Positions 11,516 to 20,444 of a stretch of 64,000 nucleotides of DNA are shown one piece after another (within the stretch, counting starts at the first letter, position 1; the number at the start of each line of letters is the position of its first letter). The notes below the pieces were generated by a model that did not search any database, was not told the origin of the DNA, and was given only the letters and a program-made list of their open reading frames with translations. A program made the translations under genes and the position numbers. This DNA is from Sulfurifustis variabilis (GTDB lineage Bacteria; Pseudomonadota; Gammaproteobacteria; Acidiferrobacterales; Sulfurifustaceae), in NCBI RefSeq assembly GCF_002355415.1, contig NZ_AP014936.1, forward strand, positions 1,674,001 to 1,738,000. The letters run 5' to 3'.

Positions 11516-12568
11516 TCAGCCCGGATGGGGGAGGGAGTAGGGAAGCGGGCGCAGATCGAGCCGCGGACCGTCGGGTGTCCGCCAGTGGAGCTCACCCGTC
11601 GCGACGCTGCTCGTGTGCACGACGGCGAGCAGATCGACCCCGTCGTCCGGCGCCGCGTGCGCCTGCACGACCGCGCCGGTCGCCTGAGCGTGATCCGGAG
11701 CGTAGATCGCATCGCCGGGCTTCGGCTCATCGTCGCCGCTCCGGCTCAGGTGCAGGCGATACATGCGCTCCTTGAGTCGTCCAAGGTAATGGACACGCGC
11801 GACGATTTCCTGACCGGGATAGCAGCCCTTCTCGAAACTCACGCCGCCGACCAGCTCGAGATTGACCGTCTGGGGCACGAATTTTTCCTGGGTGTCGCGA
11901 CCGACGTCCGCGATGCCCGCCTCGACGTCGAACCACTTCCACCAGTGACCTGCGACCGGGCGCGCCCCCTCGTTCTGGAGCGTGCTCCACAGTGACCGGG
12001 CGGAAGAGACGGACCCGACCAGCTCGAAGCGGTCGCGCGGACCGGGAATGTGGAGCACGGTCAGGTCGCCGGACTCGAGTGAACCGCTTTCATCGGGAGA
12101 CGCGCCGAGCGCGCTTCGGAGCATCTCGGGAGCTCGAGGACCGGCGAGGCCGAAAGTGACCCGTTCGCCATCGGCCTGCTCGAGCGTCACCTTGCTCCGC
12201 AGCACGTACCTGCGCAGCCGGTCGAGGATGGCGTCTCTCAGATCCAGCGGCAGCCGCATGAAGTAATCGGACCCGTGCCGAAAGACGCGCGCGATCGCGA
12301 GCAGGCGTCCTTGCGGCGTGCAGTAACCCGCCAGTAGGTTTCCGCCCGACTGGAGGCGCCGGAGATCGTTGGTCAGCTGCCCGTTGAGGAAAGTGACGGA
12401 GTCCGTTCCGCTCGCCCGGATGAGGCCGTGGTACGCGCCGAGGTCGAGCAGCACCGGGCCGGCGGTCACCGCTCGGCGCTCCGCCGTTTCATTCCCGAAA
12501 TGACTCGCGCCGCTTTCGTCGAAAAGGGCGCCGTGAGAGGCCAGGTGTTCCTTCCAGTCGGGATGCAT
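11516..12568 (-). CDS. ygfZ: folate-binding YgfZ family protein (tRNA-modifying/Fe-S assembly factor)
   Basis: YgfZ uses folate and supports some Fe-S enzymes such as MiaB. The 350-residue protein has the aminomethyltransferase-like fold and the diagnostic motif KGCYPGQEIVAR with its essential cysteine, near residue 255. I chose the ATG at 12568 (MHPDWKEHL), which matches the typical family start; ATG 12601 and TTG 12631 are in frame but lack a ribosome-binding site. It is divergent from sdhC, 92 bases apart, in keeping with a link to Fe-S enzymes. The gammaproteobacterial pairing with sdhE is also common. Confidence 0.92.
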   Translation of the reverse strand: MHPDWKEHLASHGALFDESGASHFGNETAERRAVTAGPVLLDLGAYHGLIRASGTDSVTFLNGQLTNDLRRLQSGGNLLAGYCTPQGRLLAIARVFRHGSDYFMRLPLDLRDAILDRLRRYVLRSKVTLEQADGERVTFGLAGPRAPEMLRSALGASPDESGSLESGDLTVLHIPGPRDRFELVGSVSSARSLWSTLQNEGARPVAGHWWKWFDVEAGIADVGRDTQEKFVPQTVNLELVGGVSFEKGCYPGQEIVARVHYLGRLKERMYRLHLSRSGDDEPKPGDAIYAPDHAQATGAVVQAHAAPDDGVDLLAVVHTSSVATGELHWRTPDGPRLDLRPLPYSLPHPG

Positions 12569-12660
12569 GTTCTCTTGTGCCGGCGACGCAGGAAACGGCA
12601 TGATAGCCAAACGTCGGCGGCGGGCAATCAATTCCCGGAGGACGGCAGGGCAATCGGACG

Positions 12661-13047
12661 ATGGGTGCGTATCCCGAACGAAAGCGACCGGTCTATCTGA
12701 ACCTCTTCAAGATCCGCCAGCCCATCGGCGCGATCGTCTCCATCATTCACCGCGTGACGGGTATCGCGTTGTCCTTGATGCTCGCGCCCGCGCTCTATGC
12801 CTTCGATCTGTCGCTGCGCAGTCCGGCCGACTATCAGCGCGTCGCGGACGCCCTTTCCACGGTCGGAGGAAGATTCGGCTCGCTCGTGGTCGTCTGGATG
12901 CTGGTGCAGCATCTTTACTCGGGGGTCCGGCTTCTGCTCCTCGATCTCAACGTGGGAGTGCGGATCGACGTCGCCCGGCGCAGTGCCTGGCTCACGCTCC
13001 TCGCCTCGGGTGTGACGGTCATGATGATCGGAGTGCTGCTCATATGA
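12661..13047 (+). CDS. sdhC: succinate dehydrogenase cytochrome b556 subunit
   Basis: SdhC anchors succinate dehydrogenase in the inner membrane and helps bind heme b and ubiquinone. The 128-residue protein begins with the typical ERKRPVYLNLFKIRQPIGAIVSIIHRVTG, including His30. Three membrane helices follow, with His84 in LVQHLYSGVR, the position of the heme ligand in E. coli. Its stop overlaps the sdhD start (ATGA). Confidence 0.95.
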   Translation: MGAYPERKRPVYLNLFKIRQPIGAIVSIIHRVTGIALSLMLAPALYAFDLSLRSPADYQRVADALSTVGGRFGSLVVVWMLVQHLYSGVRLLLLDLNVGVRIDVARRSAWLTLLASGVTVMMIGVLLI

Positions 13048-13397
13048 AATGGCGAGGTCACGTCAGTGCCCACACGGGAACGGGGGAGTGGCTGTGGCAG
13101 CGGTTCAGCGCACTCTACATAGGCGGGTTCACCCTGTATGTCGCGGGCCGGCTGCTCTTCGGATCCCTCGCCGGCCATGATGCGTGGCGCAGCTGGCTTT
13201 CGGGCGGGCTCGTGCGCCTGGGCTTCGCGCTCCTCATCGCGAGCCTGCTGATTCACGCCTGGACCGGTCTGCGGAGCGTCTACATCGACTACGTGCATTC
13301 GCTCGGGGTGCGCTTCGCGGTGTCCTTTCTGACCGCCCTCGGTCTCATCGCGCTCGGGCTGTGGGCCGCGCGCGTGCTGTTGACCGTCGCAGCATGA
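13044..13397 (+). CDS. sdhD: succinate dehydrogenase membrane anchor subunit
   Basis: SdhD is the second membrane anchor of complex II. The 117-residue protein has three predicted helices. Motifs typical of the family are [17 protein letters not shown] near the N-terminus and [17 protein letters not shown], which carries the heme-ligand-type histidine and the quinone-site tyrosine/aspartate pair. The ATG lies inside the sdhC stop, and the gene overlaps sdhA by four bases, so stoichiometric translation is likely. Confidence 0.94.
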   Translation: MKWRGHVSAHTGTGEWLWQRFSALYIGGFTLYVAGRLLFGSLAGHDAWRSWLSGGLVRLGFALLIASLLIHAWTGLRSVYIDYVHSLGVRFAVSFLTALGLIALGLWAARVLLTVAA

Positions 13398-15160
13398 CCG
13401 GCATCGCGCGCCGCCGGTTCGACTGTCTGGTGATCGGCGCGGGAGGCGCGGGCCTGCGGGCGGCCCTGCAACTCGCGCAAGCCGAGGTCAGCGTCGCCGT
13501 CATATCGAAGGTCTACCCGACGCGCTCGCACACCGTGGCGGCCCAGGGCGGGATCAACGCGGCGCTCGGCAACGTGCGGCCGGACAACTGGCACTGGCAC
13601 ATGTACGACACGGTCAAGGGCGGCGATTATCTGGGCGATCAGGACGCGATCGAGTACATGTGCCGCGCAGCGCCTCGGCTCGTCGTGGAGCTGGAGCACT
13701 ACGGCGTGCCTTTCACGCGGCTGGAGAACGGGCGCATCTACCAACGACCCTTCGGCGGGCAGAGCCAGAACTTCGGCGGCGAGCAGGCGGCGCGGACCTG
13801 CGCCGCGGCCGATCGCACCGGCCACGCGCTGCTGCATTCGCTCTACCAGCAGAACCTCCGGGCCAAGACGCATTTTTTCGACGAATGCTTCGTGCTCGAC
13901 CTGCTCGTCGACCAGGAAGGGTATGTGCTCGGTGCGTTCGCGCTCGAGATCGAGACCGGCGAGCCGATCGTCTTCGAAGCAAAGGCTACCCTGCTCGCCA
14001 CAGGCGGGTCCGCGCGCCTCTATCGCACGACCACCAACGCGCTGATCAACACCGGTGACGGCATGGCGATGGTGCTGAGGGCGGGGCTTCCTCTCGAGGA
14101 CATGGAGTTCGTCCAGTTCCATCCGACGGGTATCGCCGGCATCGGAATCCTGATCTCCGAGGGCGTGCGCGGCGAGGGCGGTTATCTCGTCAACAGCCGG
14201 GGCGAGCGCTTCATGGAGCGCTACGCCCCGAAAGCGCTCGATCTGGCCTCCCGCGACGTCGTGAGCCGGGCAATCTATACGGAGGTCAAGGAGGGGCGGG
14301 GCTGCGGACCGAACAAGGACCACGTCCTGCTCAAACTGGACCATCTCGGGCCGGAGATCATCAAGTCCCGGCTTCCGGGCATTCGCGAGTCGGCGATGAT
14401 CTTCGCGCAAGTCGATCCGATCGAGGGGCCGATTCCGGTCTATCCGACCGCGCACTACACGATGGGCGGAATTCCCACTGATCGTTTCGGCCGGGTGGTG
14501 GCGCCGGTCCGCCACGGACCGGAGGAAGCGGTGCCCGGTCTCTACGCGGTGGGCGAGTGCGCGTGCGTGTCGGTCCATGGCGCGAACCGCCTGGGCGGGA
14601 ACTCGTTGCTCGACATCGTCGTGTTCGGACGCGCGGCGGCAAACCACATCCTCGAGCACCTGGGGGAGTACCGCTATCATCGCCCGCTGCCGACCGGGGC
14701 CGCGGAGCCGGCGCTCGCGCGCCTCGAACGCTGGGCGCAGTCGGGGCCGGGGGAGTCGGTCGACGAGGTGCGGGAGGCGCTGCGGCTGGCGATGGAGCAG
14801 TACTGCGGCGTGTTCCGCACACAGGACGTGCTCGAGGAGGGCATTCGTCAGGTCGAGGCGCTGGTCCAACGCATGGAGCGGGCGCGTCTGAAGGATCAGA
14901 GCAAGGTGTTCAACACCGCCCGCGTCGAGGCGCTGGAGCTCGAAAACCTCATGGAGATTGCGCTCGCCACGGTGTATTCGGCGGCTGCCCGCAAGGAGTC
15001 GCGTGGGGCGCACTCGCGTCTCGATTACCCCAAGCGCGACGATGTCGGCTGGCTGAAGCACACGCTCTACTACCGGGACGAACGACGCATCGATTTCAAG
15101 CCGGTGCGCACGAAGCCGATGACCGTGGATGCTTTCCCGCCCAGGGAGCGCACGTACTGA
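13394..15160 (+). CDS. sdhA: succinate dehydrogenase flavoprotein subunit
   Basis: SdhA oxidises succinate to fumarate with covalently bound FAD. The 588-residue protein has the dinucleotide-binding [14 protein letters not shown] near residue 12 and His46 in SHTVAAQGG for the 8-alpha histidyl-FAD link. The substrate segment [11 protein letters not shown] and the C-terminal [15 protein letters not shown] are also present. I chose the ATG inside the sdhD stop; the longer in-frame reading runs across sdhD. The downstream assembly factor sdhE would catalyse flavinylation. Confidence 0.98.
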   Translation: MTGIARRRFDCLVIGAGGAGLRAALQLAQAEVSVAVISKVYPTRSHTVAAQGGINAALGNVRPDNWHWHMYDTVKGGDYLGDQDAIEYMCRAAPRLVVELEHYGVPFTRLENGRIYQRPFGGQSQNFGGEQAARTCAAADRTGHALLHSLYQQNLRAKTHFFDECFVLDLLVDQEGYVLGAFALEIETGEPIVFEAKATLLATGGSARLYRTTTNALINTGDGMAMVLRAGLPLEDMEFVQFHPTGIAGIGILISEGVRGEGGYLVNSRGERFMERYAPKALDLASRDVVSRAIYTEVKEGRGCGPNKDHVLLKLDHLGPEIIKSRLPGIRESAMIFAQVDPIEGPIPVYPTAHYTMGGIPTDRFGRVVAPVRHGPEEAVPGLYAVGECACVSVHGANRLGGNSLLDIVVFGRAAANHILEHLGEYRYHRPLPTGAAEPALARLERWAQSGPGESVDEVREALRLAMEQYCGVFRTQDVLEEGIRQVEALVQRMERARLKDQSKVFNTARVEALELENLMEIALATVYSAAARKESRGAHSRLDYPKRDDVGWLKHTLYYRDERRIDFKPVRTKPMTVDAFPPRERTY

Positions 15161-15210
15161 GATCACGAGCGAGCCGCCGAAAACTTTTCTGAGAAAATCG
15201 AGGAACTTGC

Positions 15211-15906
15211 ATGAAATTCCTCATTTACCGTTACAACCCGGAGACCGACGACAAGCCCCGGATGCAGCCCTACGAGCTGCCGGACGATTGCGGGGCGGTA
15301 ATGCTGCTCGACGCACTCTTATTACTAAGGCGACAGGACGAGACGTTGGGTTTCCGGCGCTCGTGTCGGGAGGGCGTCTGCGGTTCCGACGGCATGAATA
15401 TCAACGGGCGGAACGGGCTTGCCTGTGTCGTCCGTATCCGGGATCTCCGCCAGCCGATCGCGGTGCGCCCGCTACCCGGGCTTCCGGTCATACGCGACCT
15501 GATCGTCGATCTCACCCCGTTTTTCGCGCAGTACCGCGCCGTCAAGCCGTGGTTGATCAACCATGACCCGGAGCCGGAAATCGAACGATTGCAGGGACCC
15601 GAGGAGCGCGACCGGCTGAACGGCTACTACGAGTGCATCCTCTGCGCGTGCTGTACCTCCGCCTGTCCCTCGTTCTGGTGGAATCCGGAGCGCTTTCTCG
15701 GGCCGGCCGCGCTGCTGCAGGCGTGGCGCTTCATCACCGACAGCCGAGACCAGGCGACGGGAGATCGGCTGGACGACCTCGAGGACCCGTACAAGCTGTT
15801 CCGGTGCCATACCATCATGAACTGCGCCGATGTCTGCCCCAAGGGATTGAGTCCCACGACGGCGATCAACGCCATCCGGGACGCGCTCGCCAAGCGCGTG
15901 CTGTGA
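15211..15906 (+). CDS. sdhB: succinate dehydrogenase iron-sulfur subunit
   Basis: SdhB passes electrons from FAD to ubiquinone through three Fe-S clusters. The 231-residue protein shows all ligands: Cys52, Cys57, Asp60 and Cys72 for the [2Fe-2S] cluster (Asp as in E. coli). Cys142-x2-Cys-x2-Cys-x3-Cys and Cys199/Cys205/Cys209 serve the other two clusters. It is 50 bases after sdhA. Its stop overlaps the sdhE start (GTGA). Confidence 0.98.
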   Translation: MKFLIYRYNPETDDKPRMQPYELPDDCGAVMLLDALLLLRRQDETLGFRRSCREGVCGSDGMNINGRNGLACVVRIRDLRQPIAVRPLPGLPVIRDLIVDLTPFFAQYRAVKPWLINHDPEPEIERLQGPEERDRLNGYYECILCACCTSACPSFWWNPERFLGPAALLQAWRFITDSRDQATGDRLDDLEDPYKLFRCHTIMNCADVCPKGLSPTTAINAIRDALAKRVL

Positions 15907-16142
15907 CGGATCCGGCCGATCTCGCGCGGTTGCGCTGGCGCTGCCGCCGGGGCCTGCTCGAGCTGGACGTCCTCTTCAAGAACTTTCTCGAGCGGCGTTA
16001 CGGCGAGCTCGACGAGACCGAACGGGCGGCCTTCGATCGGCTGCTCGACCGGCCAGACCAGCAGCTGCTCGCCTGGTTCTACGGGCAGCAGAATCCCGAC
16101 GACGACGAGCTTGCGCGCCTTGTCCGCAAGATTCGGGGCTAG
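15903..16142 (+). CDS. sdhE: succinate dehydrogenase assembly factor (FAD assembly factor SdhE)
   Basis: SdhE promotes covalent FAD attachment to SdhA. The 79-residue protein starts at GTG within the sdhB stop codon. It contains the family motif RRGLLELDVLFKNFL, whose RGxxE core is needed for activity, and the C-terminal QQLLAWFYGQ segment. It is followed by a YgfX-type gene that overlaps it by about 32 bases, the same pair as E. coli sdhE-ygfX. Being inside the sdh operon strengthens the call. Confidence 0.93.
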   Translation: MTDPADLARLRWRCRRGLLELDVLFKNFLERRYGELDETERAAFDRLLDRPDQQLLAWFYGQQNPDDDELARLVRKIRG

Positions 16143-16563
16143 CCTGACGATCGTGCTCGGCCCCTCGCACCGGCTCGCGGGGCTGCTGGGCATCGCGTAC
16201 GGCGGGGCGATCGCGATCGCGCTTCTTCTTCCGGTCCCATGGCTCGTACGAGGAGCGATCGCGCTGGTTTTGGCTTTCGGGCTTTACCTCGCTCTGAGAA
16301 CCCATGCTTACCGAAGCACGGCGGGTACCGTGAACGCTCTCGAGTTCGGCGCCGACGGGACCTGCTCGGTGCGTTTCTCGGGCGCCGGGCAGTGGACGGA
16401 ATGCGAACTCGAGCACAGCTGGGTGCACCCGAGGCTCGCGCTCCTGAGCCTTCGGGTCGCGGGAGCCCGCCGCGCGCGAGTCGCCATTGCGGCCGACGCG
16501 ATTCCCGCGGAGGCGTTCAGGCGTTTGCGCGTACGGCTGCGGCTGCGAACCGCGGCGGAATGA
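16111..16563 (+). CDS. YgfX/CptA family membrane protein
   Basis: The 150-residue protein has two closely spaced hydrophobic helices near residues 22-60 and a soluble C-terminal part ending [11 protein letters not shown]. This is the layout of YgfX (CptA), which in E. coli is encoded next to sdhE and has been reported to affect the cytoskeleton. The start is uncertain: TTG 16111, TTG 16120 and GTG 16153 are all in frame, and homologues tend to begin just before the PSHRLAGLL segment. Its 3' end overlaps the end of nadB on the other strand by 47 bases. Confidence 0.72.
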   Translation: MRALSARFGASLTIVLGPSHRLAGLLGIAYGGAIAIALLLPVPWLVRGAIALVLAFGLYLALRTHAYRSTAGTVNALEFGADGTCSVRFSGAGQWTECELEHSWVHPRLALLSLRVAGARRARVAIAADAIPAEAFRRLRVRLRLRTAAE

Positions 16564-18172
16564 GAACCGTGTCCTGCTGGGTCCAGCGGGGGTCGGGCAG
16601 GGGATAGTCGCGGGTATAGTGCAGTCCGCGGCTCTCCTTGCGGGCGAGGGCCGAGCGGATGATGAGGTCGGCGACCAGGACGAGGTTGCGCAACTCGATC
16701 AGGTCGTTCGTGACGCGGAAGTTGGCGTAGTACTCGCGGATTTCCTCGGCGAGCAGTTCTACCCGGTGGCGCGCGCGCTCGAGCCGCTTGGTGGTGCGGA
16801 CGATGCCGACATAGTCCCACATGAAGCGCCGCAGCTCGTCCCAGTTGTGCGAAACCACTACGGCCTCGTCCGCGTCCGTTACGCGGCTCTCGTCCCAGGC
16901 GGGGATCGTGAACCGCTCGGCTTCGGGTTTGTCGATGCGGCTCGACAGGTCCGATGCCGCGCCCTCTGCGAACACGAGGCATTCGAGCAGGGAGTTGCTC
17001 GCGAGGCGGTTCGCGCCATGCAGGCCGGTGAAGGCGCATTCGCCGATGGCGTAGAGGCGGTCGAGGTCGGTGCGACCGGCGAGATCGGTCATGATGCCGC
17101 CGCACGTGTAATGGGCCGCCGGCACCACCGGAATCGGTTCACGCGTGATGTCGTAACCGAGGTCACGGCAACGTTGGTAGATCGTCGGAAAATGCTCGAC
17201 GATGAACGAAGCGGGGCGGTGGCTGATATCGAGGTGCACGCAGTCGAGGCCGCGGCGCTTCATTTCGAAGTCGATAGCCCGCGCGACGATGTCGCGTGGA
17301 GCCAGCTCGCCGCGCGGGTCGTGAGCGGCCATGAACGGCTCCCCGTTCGGCAACAGCAGGCGACCGCCTTCGCCCCGGACGGCTTCGCTGATAAGGAACG
17401 ACTTCGCGCGGGGATGGTAGAGACACGTCGGATGGAACTGGACGAATTCCATATTGGCAACGCGGCAGCCCGCGCGCCATGCCATGGCGATGCCGTCACC
17501 GGTCGAGGTGTCCGGGTTGCTGGTGTAGAGGTACACCTTCGACGCGCCGCCGGTGGCGAGCACGACGTAGCGCGCGGCGAGCGTCCGAATGGCACCGGTC
17601 GTCTTGTCGAGGGCATACAGCCCGAGGCAGCGGTTGGGGCCCGGCAGCCCGAGCTTTCCGCTGGTGACGAGGTCGATGGCGATGCAATTCTCGAGGACCT
17701 CGATCGCGCGGTGGGCCCTGGCGCGCTCGGCAAGCGTCGTTTCGATGGCGTGTCCGGTGGCATCGGCGGCGTGCACGACACGCCGGTGCGAATGGCCTCC
17801 TTCACGGGTCAGGTGGTAATCGCTGCCGCCGTTTTCCGCGCGGGCGGCGTTGCCGCCGGTGAACGAAACGCCTCGCTCCGCGAGCCAGGCGATCGTGGCC
17901 GGCGCCCGACGTACCACGTGCTCGACGGTCTCTCGGTGGCAGAGCCCGGCGCCCGCATCGAGCGTGTCGTCCACGTGGGACTCGAACGAGTCGGTGCGCC
18001 GATCGAGGACGGCGGCGATGCCGCCCTGGGCATAGAGGCTGGAGCCTTCGAGCAGCCCGGATTTGGCGAGGACCGCCACGCGGGTGGTGTCGGCGAGACG
18101 AAGGGCGAGGCTTAGGCCGGCCGCGCCGCTGCCGACGATGAGCACATCCACGGCCGGGGGCGTGCGTGCCAT
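16517..18172 (-). CDS. nadB: L-aspartate oxidase
   Basis: NadB oxidises aspartate to iminoaspartate for NAD synthesis. The 551-residue flavoprotein starts [21 protein letters not shown]. It has [13 protein letters not shown] and, unlike SdhA, lacks the covalent-FAD histidine, which separates it from the nearby sdhA. Substrate-loop [11 protein letters not shown] and the C-terminal [14 protein letters not shown] are present. It is convergent with the sdh operon, overlapping ygfX at the 3' end, and divergent from rpoE. In many gammaproteobacteria nadB and rpoE are also divergent neighbours. Confidence 0.96.
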   Translation of the reverse strand: MARTPPAVDVLIVGSGAAGLSLALRLADTTRVAVLAKSGLLEGSSLYAQGGIAAVLDRRTDSFESHVDDTLDAGAGLCHRETVEHVVRRAPATIAWLAERGVSFTGGNAARAENGGSDYHLTREGGHSHRRVVHAADATGHAIETTLAERARAHRAIEVLENCIAIDLVTSGKLGLPGPNRCLGLYALDKTTGAIRTLAARYVVLATGGASKVYLYTSNPDTSTGDGIAMAWRAGCRVANMEFVQFHPTCLYHPRAKSFLISEAVRGEGGRLLLPNGEPFMAAHDPRGELAPRDIVARAIDFEMKRRGLDCVHLDISHRPASFIVEHFPTIYQRCRDLGYDITREPIPVVPAAHYTCGGIMTDLAGRTDLDRLYAIGECAFTGLHGANRLASNSLLECLVFAEGAASDLSSRIDKPEAERFTIPAWDESRVTDADEAVVVSHNWDELRRFMWDYVGIVRTTKRLERARHRVELLAEEIREYYANFRVTNDLIELRNLVLVADLIIRSALARKESRGLHYTRDYPLPDPRWTQQDTVLIPPRFAAAAVRANA

Positions 18173-18308
18173 GAAGACCCTGGGGGAGCCGGAGTAGTTG
18201 TTGTAGCAGCCTTATCCTATCATAACCGCCTTTGTTTTCCGCTCGAAACGAGCGGCGCGGGGCGGGGGCGATTGAACAACGATAAGCGCTATTTCCGGCC
18301 TAATAGTC

Positions 18309-18335
18309 GAACTTTATCCGGAGCCGACGGTCTCT
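18309..18335 (+). promoter_or_regulatory. candidate sigma-E autoregulatory promoter of rpoE
   Basis: GAACTT (18309-18314) and GTCTCT (18330-18335) are separated by 15 bases, close to the sigma-E pattern of GAACTT, about 16 bases, then TCTGA/GTCTAA. The element lies about 47 bases before the rpoE start. Sigma-E operons are commonly autoregulated from such a site. Confidence 0.6.
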
Positions 18336-18381
18336 TACAGGCAGCACGCTGCTGCGTTCGTCGGACACGCTATTTCAACTG

Positions 18382-18960
18382 ATGTCGGAACGCAGCATCG
18401 ACCAGAAGCTGGTCGCCCGGGTGCAGAAGGGCGACAGGACGGCGTTCGATCTGCTGGTGCGCAAGTACCAGCACAAGGTCGCGAAGCTGGTCGCGCGGTA
18501 CGTCCGCGATCGCGGCGAGATCGAGGACGTCACGCAGGAGGCCTTCATCAAGGCCTACCGCGCCATCGGCGGATTCCGGGGCGAGAGCGCGTTCTATACT
18601 TGGCTGTACCGCATAGCCGTCAACACCGCCAAGAACTACCTGGACTCGCAGGGTCGCCGGCCGCCGAGCACCGATATGGAGGTCGATGGAGCCGAACTGA
18701 TCGAAAGCGGCGAAAGCCTGCGCGATCAGGCGACGCCCGAGCGCACCCTGCTGACGGACGAGATCGCGGCGACGGTTAACCGCGCGATAGAGTCGCTGCC
18801 CGAAGACCTGCGGACGGCGATTACGTTGCGCGAGATCGAGGGTCTGAGTTACGAGGAGATCGCTCAGGTGATGGACTGCCCGATCGGGACCGTGCGCTCG
18901 CGGATCTTCCGTGCGCGGGAAGCGATCGATGCGCAGTTGAAGCCGCTGCTGGAGAGGTAA
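18382..18960 (+). CDS. rpoE: RNA polymerase sigma-E factor (RpoE/AlgU)
   Basis: This ECF sigma factor directs envelope-stress transcription. The 192-residue protein has region 2 (VRKYQHKVAKLVARYV, then DVTQEAFIKAYRAI and YTWLYRIAVNTAKNYL) and region 4 (LPEDLRTAITLREIEGLSYEEIAQVM, GTVRSRIFRARE). It heads an operon with its anti-sigma factor genes rseA and rseB and the periplasmic protease mucD. This is the rpoE-rseA-rseB-mucD layout of Pseudomonas-like gammaproteobacteria, without rseC. Confidence 0.97.
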   Translation: MSERSIDQKLVARVQKGDRTAFDLLVRKYQHKVAKLVARYVRDRGEIEDVTQEAFIKAYRAIGGFRGESAFYTWLYRIAVNTAKNYLDSQGRRPPSTDMEVDGAELIESGESLRDQATPERTLLTDEIAATVNRAIESLPEDLRTAITLREIEGLSYEEIAQVMDCPIGTVRSRIFRAREAIDAQLKPLLER

Positions 18961-18974
18961 GGTTCGGAGCAGTC

Positions 18975-19463
18975 ATGAAAGAGAAGCTGTCGGCATTTAT
19001 CGACGCCGAGCTCACGGAGCTCGAGGAGCGCCACGTTCTGGCCGCGCTCGCCAGCGACGCGGAACTGCGCTCCGCCTGGGAACGCTATCATTTGATACGC
19101 GCCGCCATGATGCGGCAGGTCTCGATGCTCGCCCCCGCCGGGCTGGCCGAGCGCGTGGTACTGGGCATCGCCGAGCAGCCGGTGAAGCGTGCGACGCCGA
19201 AATACTGGCACTACGCCGCAGGCGCAGGCGTGGCGGCCACGGTCGCGGCGCTCGCCATCTTCGGCCTTCAGACCCTGCACCGGCCGGCGATCCCCGGTGT
19301 CCCGTCCCTCGCCAGGATCAACGCTCCCGCTTCGCAGCCCGGTCCGCCGACGGCGCAAGGGCTCAACCCTTACCTGGTCGGCCACAGCGAATTCATGCCG
19401 ACGGCCGGAATGGGTGGCATGCTGCCCTACGTGCGCGTCGTCACACTCGATCCTGACAAGTAG
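18975..19463 (+). CDS. rseA: anti-sigma-E factor RseA (MucA-like)
   Basis: RseA holds sigma-E inactive at the inner membrane until proteolysis. The 162-residue protein has the N-terminal sigma-binding domain (MKEKLSAFIDAELTELEERHVL, then WERYHLIRAAMM) and a single membrane helix at about residues 78-98. A proline-rich periplasmic tail follows. Its spacing is 14 bases after rpoE, and rseB follows three bases later. Confidence 0.93.
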   Translation: MKEKLSAFIDAELTELEERHVLAALASDAELRSAWERYHLIRAAMMRQVSMLAPAGLAERVVLGIAEQPVKRATPKYWHYAAGAGVAATVAALAIFGLQTLHRPAIPGVPSLARINAPASQPGPPTAQGLNPYLVGHSEFMPTAGMGGMLPYVRVVTLDPDK

Positions 19464-19466
19464 CAG

Positions 19467-20444
19467 ATGATTCCCCGAGTCGTACCGGCCGGGCTCGTCG
19501 TCGCGCTATACCTGCTGGCACTCGCGCCGGTGCGCGCCGCCGAGGCGCCGCACGACTGGTTACTGCGGATCGGCCAGGCAGCGCGACGCCTGAACTACGA
19601 AGGCACGTTCGTCTACCAGCACGGCGCGCAGCTCGAAACCATGCGAATCGCGCATCGCGTCGCGAACGGCGTGACCGAGGAACGACTGGTTTCCCTGACC
19701 GGAACCCCGCGCGAGGTCATCCGCACCGAGCGCGAAGTCCGTTGCTACCTGCCGGACAGCAATTCCATCGTCGTCGAACATCGTCGTGCGAACGGCCAGG
19801 GCTTCCCCGCGATCCTTCCCGAACGGCTGCGCGACCTCGAGGAGAACTATGTTCTGGAGCTCGGGCGGGGCGCGCGCGTGACGGGCCGCCCGGTACAGGG
19901 CCTCGTGATCCGACCGCGTGACGATTTTCGTTACGGCTATCAGCTCTGGGCCGACCGGGAGACCGGCCTGCTCCTCAAGGCCGACGTCATCAACGACAAG
20001 GGCAAGATCCTCGAGCAGTTCATGTTCACGCAGATCGCGATCGGAGGCGACATCCCCGCGTCCGCCATCGCGCCGCAGACGAAGGACGCCGGCATGGTGT
20101 GGTACCGCGATGCGGTCTCCCAGCCGAGCGCAGCCCCTGCCTGGCGGGCGACCAAGCTCCCCCCCGGCTTCAAGCTGAGGAGCAGCGTGATGCGCAAGAT
20201 GCCGATGCGCGATGACGCGGTGCAGCAGCTGGTCTACAGCGACGGTCTGGCCACCGTGTCCGTCTTCATCGAACCGCTGAACGAGAGCGGGCCGCCGCCC
20301 ACGGGAGATGGCCCGACTCGCATGGGCGCCCTGTACGCGCTCGGCCGGCCGGTCGACAGTCACCACGTGACGGTCGTCGGCGAGGTGCCGGCGAAGACCG
20401 TGGCGATGATCGGCGCGTCCGTCGTGGCGGAGCCGGTCCAGTGA
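19467..20444 (+). CDS. rseB: sigma-E regulatory protein RseB (MucB)
   Basis: RseB is the periplasmic partner that protects RseA from cleavage and senses lipid or lipopolysaccharide signals. The 325-residue protein has a signal peptide (about residues 1-24, ending VRAAEA). The N-terminal LolA-like domain contains LNYEGTFVYQHG and FRYGYQLWADRETGLLLKADV. A C-terminal domain ends with VVGEVPAKTVAMIGASV. Its stop overlaps the mucD start by four bases. Confidence 0.95.
   Translation: MIPRVVPAGLVVALYLLALAPVRAAEAPHDWLLRIGQAARRLNYEGTFVYQHGAQLETMRIAHRVANGVTEERLVSLTGTPREVIRTEREVRCYLPDSNSIVVEHRRANGQGFPAILPERLRDLEENYVLELGRGARVTGRPVQGLVIRPRDDFRYGYQLWADRETGLLLKADVINDKGKILEQFMFTQIAIGGDIPASAIAPQTKDAGMVWYRDAVSQPSAAPAWRATKLPPGFKLRSSVMRKMPMRDDAVQQLVYSDGLATVSVFIEPLNESGPPPTGDGPTRMGALYALGRPVDSHHVTVVGEVPAKTVAMIGASVVAEPVQ

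Noticed and set aside
13289-15166. 625-codon minus-strand open frame opposite sdhA
   Set aside because: Shadow of the sdhA codon pattern; no ribosome-binding site and no recognisable domain.
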